In this document: positions 1-4,077 of the stretch, in pieces
Position numbering within the stretch: the stretch's first letter is position 1
Layout of the letters: each line of letters opens with the position of its first letter
NCBI GenBank assembly: GCA_029942205.1
Contig: JAOZTL010000215.1
Location: 1-6,110 of the forward strand
Reading direction: 5' to 3'
Origin: Bacteroidales bacterium
GTDB lineage: Bacteria; Bacteroidota; Bacteroidia; Bacteroidales; JAOZTL01
DNA: 6,110 bases
Translations under genes and position numbers: made by a program
The notes under the pieces: model-generated
What the model saw: the letters and a program-made list of their open reading frames with translations, nothing else
Databases searched by the model: none
What the model was told of the DNA's origin: nothing

Positions 1-414
1 GAAAAAATAAGCCGATGGAATATTCTGCATCAAATCCGTATAAGCCCTTAATTGATAAAAGCCATCGAGCAGGCTATCAGGCAACAAAAGATCGCCTTGT
101 GCCAAGCCTTTTTCGATTCGAAGCAATTTATCGTACACCTTTCGTTTGTTGCAATCAATCAATTCGATATACAAATTGGAACTAACACTATCCAGTTCAT
201 TTTGAGCAATAACGTAAGCCTTCATCCAAATCCTTTCGGGTGGATAATACACTTGTTTATCGGTATGAACATAAACATTTTGCCAGTGATATGTCTGGTG
301 ATATTTAGTATAACGATTTATTAATTCATCAAATCGATTATTAGCTGCTTTTTGTGCAAGCATTGTAATGGATAATGATAAAATGAAAACCGTAACTGCG
401 TATTTTTTAATCAT
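1..414 (-). CDS. N-terminal part of an exported MG2-domain (alpha-2-macroglobulin-like) protein; runs off the left edge
   Basis: An open frame runs from ATG at 414 to the window edge with no stop, giving 138 residues. Residues 1-20 look like a signal peptide: Ile-Lys-Lys at the start, a hydrophobic stretch, and a likely cut after Met-Leu-Ala before Gln21. Residues about 46-66 carry the MG2 hallmark VYVHTDKQVYYPPERIWMKA (family form TDK-x-x-Y-x-PGE-x-x-W-x-K-A), with Pro where Gly is usual. It continues with SNLYIELID, then KGLAQGDLLLPDSLLDG and FYQLRAYTDLMQN, the MG-fold strand pattern of this family. Bacteroidota encode many such proteins, often 800-900 residues, some with a carboxypeptidase-regulatory or TonB-plug domain further on; that part is not visible here. 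It probably acts in the periplasm or at the outer membrane, but the precise role is unknown. The gene has its own promoter and follows the terminator of the lyase gene, so it is likely a separate unit. Confidence 0.88.
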   Translation of the reverse strand, partial: MIKKYAVTVFILSLSITMLAQKAANNRFDELINRYTKYHQTYHWQNVYVHTDKQVYYPPERIWMKAYVIAQNELDSVSSNLYIELIDCNKRKVYDKLLRIEKGLAQGDLLLPDSLLDGFYQLRAYTDLMQNIPSAYFF

Positions 415-430
415 AACTGAATAGCTTAGA

Positions 431-462
431 CAAAATTAAATTTTACATCACTGAATAATCAA
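431..462 (-). promoter_or_regulatory. Bacteroidota-type promoter of the MG2-domain gene
   Basis: Read on the minus strand, TAATTTTG at 438-431 is an exact match to the Bacteroidota -7 consensus TAnnTTTG. TTG at 462-460 lies 21 bases upstream, within the usual spacing for the -33 element. The G of the -7 box is 16 bases before the ATG at 414, so the leader would be only about ten bases, with no Shine-Dalgarno. A short inverted repeat (GCAC-TC-GTGC, 467-476) sits just upstream of the -33 element and could be an operator, but this is weak. Confidence 0.6.
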
Positions 463-487
463 TATTGCACTCGTGCGTAAGAACATC

Positions 488-506
488 AAAAAAACTCGAA
501 GAGTTT
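488..506 (-). terminator. Intrinsic terminator of the kinase-lyase operon
   Basis: On the minus strand, AAACTC-TTC-GAGTTT forms a perfect 6-bp stem with a 3-base loop and is followed directly by four more T residues, seven T in a row with the stem end. It overlaps the TAA stop of the lyase gene (507-505). The stem is short and only partly GC, so efficiency may be moderate, but position and T-run fit a rho-independent terminator between the lyase and the promoter of the next gene. Confidence 0.65.
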
Positions 507-1989
507 ATAATTTATATAAGACATCAATATAACGCTTTAGAATATCGCTAATCGCCCCTTTGAAAGGCAATGTAGCAGCCAATCCGTAGACAGGAGCCAT
601 GCCTCCTTCGGCTTTCGGGTTTGCTTTTACTTTCTCGACAGCCTCGCTCAAGTCCGTCACAAAACGCTCTGCAACACCAGCTTGCGTATGCCGTAAAGTC
701 AGCGCAATGTGCACTGCCGATGGGCGATGCAGTCCATTTAAACTCCAGCCCTTTTCGCCCATTGCATCCAATATTTGATAAATATTTAATGTGTCCGAAG
801 CAAATGAAATCACCCAAAGCGGATTGCCAAGAATATGCAATTCAGGAATTTCGTTTATTCCTTTTTTAATAATTTCGGCGGCTTCTATAATTTTTTTTGT
901 TGCCTCCAAATAGCCTTGTTCGCCTACTGAAAGCAACGTAGCCCAGCATGCTGCACTCAATGCTCCTGGGCGGCTACCTGCAAACGATGGCGAAAAATAT
1001 AAACCGCCTGGCCAATCGGTAGCAGTATAATATTGATAATGTCGGAGTTTAGGATTTCGATACAAAACCACCGATGTACCTTTGGCTGCATAGCCGTATT
1101 TGTGCGTATCCACCGATATAGACGTTACGCCAGACAATCGAAAATCAATTTTAGGCACGTCGTAACCAAGCTTTTCTGCCCATGGAATCACAAAACCCCC
1201 CAAACACGAATCGGTATGAAAGCCAATTTTGTGTTTTCGTGCAATTTCCGACATTTCTTCTATCGGATCGATAACTCCGTGCGGAAAGCTAGGTGCAGAT
1301 CCCACAACGACAATCGTATTTTTATTAATCGCTTTTTTCAGTGCTTTCAAATCGGCACGAAACGATTTATCGACAGGAATATGCCGCATTTTGATTCCAA
1401 AATACTGTGCTGCTTTGTCAAAAGCCACGTGTGCAGTTGTGGGAACAACCATTTCGGGTTTCTTTATTCCCCGTTCGGCACGTGCTTTATCTCGATATGT
1501 TTTCATGGCTAATAAAATACTTTCTGTTCCGCCAGACGATAGCGTTCCACATACCTCATCAGGCGTTTCCACCGCATTACCATGCATCATGTTGGCTGTC
1601 ATAGCCACAATTTCGGCTTCGTACTTATTGGCACTTGGCCAAATATCTGAATGCAATGGATTTACTTGAGAATGCAAAGCCATCACCTCATCTAAAAATT
1701 GAATATGCTTGCTATCACCATGATACACAGCTCCAGAAACATATCCATCCGTCCATTTATCTTGCTCTTTGGTTTGTAATTTTTGCATCATCGACAAAAG
1801 AGTTTCTTGCGAAAGTCCTTCTTTGGGTAATACAGCGTGGGTTTCGGTGTTTTCTTTGTATGGTTTTACCGATTTTTCTATGTCCGACAGCATTTTATCG
1901 TATTCTTGCTCGATGCGTTTGCGAACAAAAGGAATCGATTTAGCCGTATTTTCTACTATTTCTATTACTTTTGATTTTAAGCTTGCCAT
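505..1989 (-). CDS. Sphingosine-1-phosphate-lyase-like PLP-dependent enzyme (group II decarboxylase fold)
   Basis: This 494-residue protein closely resembles eukaryotic and bacterial S1P lyases, PLP enzymes that cleave phosphorylated long-chain bases to a fatty aldehyde and phosphoethanolamine. The Schiff-base lysine is K297 in VDTHKYGYAAKG (290s). Other family landmarks are GAVYHGD (86-92), NPLHSDIWP (110-118), SGGTES (152-157), H187 in TAHVAFDKA (cofactor-ring stacking), D260 in HTDSCLGG (pyridine-nitrogen contact), TDWPGGLY (324-331) and AGSRPG (337-342). All key residues are present and the length is full. Unlike the eukaryotic enzyme it has no N-terminal membrane segment; the N-terminus is a charged helix, so it should be cytosolic. 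It starts one base after the kinase stop codon (TAA-T-ATG), suggesting translational coupling, and ends in a hairpin terminator. Substrate is inferred from family only; another phosphorylated amino alcohol, or a decarboxylase activity of the same fold, remains possible. Confidence 0.92.
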   Translation of the reverse strand: MASLKSKVIEIVENTAKSIPFVRKRIEQEYDKMLSDIEKSVKPYKENTETHAVLPKEGLSQETLLSMMQKLQTKEQDKWTDGYVSGAVYHGDSKHIQFLDEVMALHSQVNPLHSDIWPSANKYEAEIVAMTANMMHGNAVETPDEVCGTLSSGGTESILLAMKTYRDKARAERGIKKPEMVVPTTAHVAFDKAAQYFGIKMRHIPVDKSFRADLKALKKAINKNTIVVVGSAPSFPHGVIDPIEEMSEIARKHKIGFHTDSCLGGFVIPWAEKLGYDVPKIDFRLSGVTSISVDTHKYGYAAKGTSVVLYRNPKLRHYQYYTATDWPGGLYFSPSFAGSRPGALSAACWATLLSVGEQGYLEATKKIIEAAEIIKKGINEIPELHILGNPLWVISFASDTLNIYQILDAMGEKGWSLNGLHRPSAVHIALTLRHTQAGVAERFVTDLSEAVEKVKANPKAEGGMAPVYGLAATLPFKGAISDILKRYIDVLYKL

Positions 1990-1990
1990 A

Positions 1991-3565
1991 TTATTTGGAT
2001 GAATTTAAGCGTTTATGAATTTTTCTGTTTTGTTTATAAATTTGCTGATATTCGTCGAATCGTGTATCGTGTAAGCTTCTGTGGGCTTGATTAGGCGTAT
2101 AAATATTACTAATTTTGGTTTGTTTATCCACATCATCAATCGTGAGATAATTCAAGGCAATGGATGCTAAAAATGCAGCTCCACGTGAATTAGCTAAAAT
2201 TGGATCAGCCACTTGTCGGATTTCTCGATCGAGCACATTGGCTTGAATCTGACACCACAAATCCGACTGTGCGCCGCCGCCTATAAAATTCACAAAATCG
2301 AATGTTCGCCCAGCTATTTGCTCTACGTATTTCAAGAGCCATCTCGAATTGTAGGCAACTCCCTCAAAAACGGCTCTGTACATGTCGTTTCGGTTGTTTT
2401 GTAACGATAAATTATGAAAGCCTCCACGGATGGTGTGATCCTCGATAGGTGAACGTTCACCAAACAACCATGGCGTAAACACCAGCCCATTGCTTCCTTC
2501 TTCCGACAGCTCGGCTAGTTGGTTGATTAACGAATAATAATCCTTTGGTGCTTTGGTTTGTAGAACATCGTCGGGGAAAAAAATCTGATCACGAAGGAAA
2601 TTTACACACTCACCAGCTGTTTCTTGCTCGTTAGTTATCAAATATTTCCCAGGTAAAGCCGATGGCAACGAAGCCATGTTATGAAAAATATCAGTTTTCT
2701 TAAATGGCACAAAAGCCCCCAGCCACGAGGAAGTACCGATATAAAGGTGTGCTTGATAATTCTTAATAGCTCCCGACCCGATAGCTGCCGAATGTACATC
2801 GGGCGTGCCACCAATCACCCAAATCCCTTTGGGTAAGTCTAAATCTGCGGCTGCTTGTGTCGATAATTGTCCAATAATATCGCTAGCAGCTTTCATTCGT
2901 GGTAATTTTTCTTTATCAATACCTGCCAATTGCAATAATTTATCGGAATAATGAATGTTTTCAATGTCTCTATTGTCTGTAACCCAATGCAAAACCATGG
3001 TTTCATAAGTAGACACAAACTCGCCAGTAAGTTTATAATTCAAGTAATCTTTGGGTTCTAAAAACAAATGCGTTTGTTCATAAATCTTGGGAAAATGCTC
3101 TTTTAGGTATAGAATGTGTGCAATTGGGTCTTTACCCGATTTGGTAGGAACGCCGCCCGTTTTGCGTAACCAATGAATAATCTTATTTAATGCATAACCC
3201 TCTACTTTAATCAATCCATCAGTAATTTTGTCGATTTGTGCTGCGCCTCTGGAGTCCATCCAAATAATAGCAGGGTGCAAGTGCTTGCCGTGTTTATCGA
3301 CAGCCACCGTGCCCGACCATTGGCTGGTTACGCTGATAGCTTCTATTCGAGTTTTATCGATCGATTGCTGCGCCAAAAGTTTTTGCATCGCTTTTCGGAT
3401 AGCCCCCCACCAATCATCGGGATTTTGTTCTGCGCCTCCATTGGGCAATAATTGATATGCTGTTGTAGCAAAAGCAGAGCCAATGGCTTGCCCTTCGACA
3501 GTAAATAATGCGACTTTGGGACCCGAAGTGCCTAAGTCGATGGTCAAAATGTAAGAATGTGGCAT
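1991..3565 (-). CDS. FGGY-family carbohydrate kinase (xylulokinase-like)
   Basis: A 524-residue cytosolic kinase of the FGGY family, which transfers phosphate from ATP to a sugar or polyol. The N-terminal domain opens with ILTIDLGTSGPKVALF (phosphate loop at residues 10-15) and has SQWSG and IIWMDSRG (to about 107). The likely catalytic base is D256 in GGTPDVHSAAIGSG. The C-terminal domain shows LFGERSP (to about 373), an FEGVAYNSR helix, and the signature GGGAQSDLW (429-437). The frame extends upstream to a TTG at 3583, but that TTG is part of a -7 promoter box, and starting at ATG 3565 puts the ATPase strand close to the N-terminus as usual; I chose 3565. It is slightly longer than typical xylulokinases (about 480-500). 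Overall pattern is nearest xylulokinase-like FGGY proteins, but this family is notoriously hard to assign a substrate. It heads an operon with the S1P-lyase-like gene, one base apart, and no pentose isomerase or transporter is nearby, which argues against a simple xylose role. Confidence 0.9.
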   Translation of the reverse strand: MPHSYILTIDLGTSGPKVALFTVEGQAIGSAFATTAYQLLPNGGAEQNPDDWWGAIRKAMQKLLAQQSIDKTRIEAISVTSQWSGTVAVDKHGKHLHPAIIWMDSRGAAQIDKITDGLIKVEGYALNKIIHWLRKTGGVPTKSGKDPIAHILYLKEHFPKIYEQTHLFLEPKDYLNYKLTGEFVSTYETMVLHWVTDNRDIENIHYSDKLLQLAGIDKEKLPRMKAASDIIGQLSTQAAADLDLPKGIWVIGGTPDVHSAAIGSGAIKNYQAHLYIGTSSWLGAFVPFKKTDIFHNMASLPSALPGKYLITNEQETAGECVNFLRDQIFFPDDVLQTKAPKDYYSLINQLAELSEEGSNGLVFTPWLFGERSPIEDHTIRGGFHNLSLQNNRNDMYRAVFEGVAYNSRWLLKYVEQIAGRTFDFVNFIGGGAQSDLWCQIQANVLDREIRQVADPILANSRGAAFLASIALNYLTIDDVDKQTKISNIYTPNQAHRSLHDTRFDEYQQIYKQNRKIHKRLNSSK

Positions 3566-3580
3566 GGGTTTAGAATTAAT

Positions 3581-3588
3581 CAAAATTA
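3581..3588 (-). promoter_or_regulatory. -7 box (TAnnTTTG) of the kinase-lyase operon promoter
   Basis: TAATTTTG on the minus strand matches the Bacteroidota -7 consensus exactly and is the same octamer as before the MG2 gene. It lies 15 bases upstream of ATG 3565. No clean TTTG is seen at the expected -33 distance; the nearest candidate is a degenerate TTCA in the AT-rich stretch around 3610. The box settles the start of the kinase, because the alternative TTG codon at 3583 is its last three bases and would probably not be transcribed. Confidence 0.55.
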
Positions 3589-3673
3589 GGAAGTAAAGGT
3601 AATAAAAATTGAACTAGAATAAACATGATTTTTTCAATTAAGGTCTTCGATTTTTTTGATGTCGCTTACGTAG

Positions 3674-3708
3674 TTCTGTAAATACATACTATTCAATAAA
3701 ATACAGAA
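3674..3708. repeat. Inverted repeat TTCTGTA ... TACAGAA upstream of the kinase promoter
   Basis: Perfect 7-bp arms (3674-3680 and 3702-3708) are separated by 21 AT-rich bases, about 90-125 bases upstream of the kinase -7 box. The arm centres are 28 bases apart, so this could be a two-site operator or simply chance in AT-rich DNA. No regulator gene is present in the window. Confidence 0.25.
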
Positions 3709-3913
3709 TTATTATTGTATGGTTAATTTTGATCTCCGACATTAGACACTGATCGTAATTAATGCCAACAGTCTCGCTGTTGTGCAAATACGTCTATTTG
3801 ACTTATGGTACTAAGCAATACAGTTTGTCTTATTGATAAATATAGCATGCTTTCGACATTTTTATTTATACTGAATTGCTTACGCAATGATAGATAAAAT
3901 CTATTAATAATGA

Positions 3914-3942
3914 AAAAAGTGAAGTTTTCAACTTCACTTTTT
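3914..3942. terminator. Perfect 13-bp bidirectional terminator hairpin downstream of the MACPF gene
   Basis: A5-GTGAAGTT, a TTC loop, then AACTTCAC-T5 gives a fully paired 13-bp stem with a 3-base loop. An A-tract on one side and a T-tract on the other allow it to work in both directions. On the minus strand it ends the MACPF transcript about 135 bases after the stop at 4078 (six T residues follow). On the plus strand it could end any transcript starting near 3735. Confidence 0.85.
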
Positions 3943-4077
3943 ACTCTATTTTGCATAGTTCACCATCAATAACGTTATAATTGCCTGCATGTGTTTTTTT
4001 TGTAACAATACAGTCTATTGCTATCGATCTGTAAATAGTAAAGAATACATGATACTTTTCAGTCGGTTTAAATTCTC

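Larger units (their letters stand above)
3589..4077. other. Intergenic region of about 490 bp between the MACPF gene and the kinase operon
   Basis: AT-rich stretch with no protein-coding gene I can support. It holds the MACPF terminator hairpin (3914-3942), a 7-bp inverted repeat TTCTGTA/TACAGAA (3674-3680 and 3702-3708), a small hairpin ATTGC-TTAC-GCAAT (3875-3888), and a plus-strand copy of TAATTTTG at 3724-3731. The 130 bases between the MACPF stop and the hairpin show nothing recognisable apart from a T8 run near 3994-4001. A 65-codon minus-strand frame at 3759-3956 begins just upstream of the terminator hairpin, reads straight through it, and resembles no protein. Confidence 0.7.

Noticed and set aside
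52..324. 90-codon plus-strand frame near the left edge
   Set aside because: It is antisense to the MG2-domain gene, whose translation has a signal peptide and family motifs.
1033..1512. 159-codon plus-strand frame, with others at 1229-1669, 1635-1943 and 1769-2002
   Set aside because: All lie opposite the well-supported S1P-lyase-like gene, and their translations look like antisense shadow.
505..1989. Glutamate or aromatic amino acid decarboxylase
   Set aside because: The fold is shared, but the DTHKYGYAAKG, NPLH and AGSRPG blocks match S1P lyases much better.
1991..3565. Naming the kinase xylB
   Set aside because: FGGY substrate specificity cannot be read from motifs alone, and no xylose isomerase, transporter or regulator is nearby.
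3581..3583. TTG at 3583 as the kinase start (530 residues)
   Set aside because: It is the last three bases of a TAATTTTG promoter box, and ATG 3565 gives the usual short N-terminus before the IDLGTSG strand.
3628..3659. T-rich repeats GATTTTTTCAA / CGATTTTTTTGAT as a second terminator
   Set aside because: They are direct repeats, not inverted ones, and form no stable stem.
3759..3956. 65-codon minus-strand frame in the intergenic region
   Set aside because: It reads through the perfect terminator hairpin at 3914-3942, has no recognisable domain and no promoter box.
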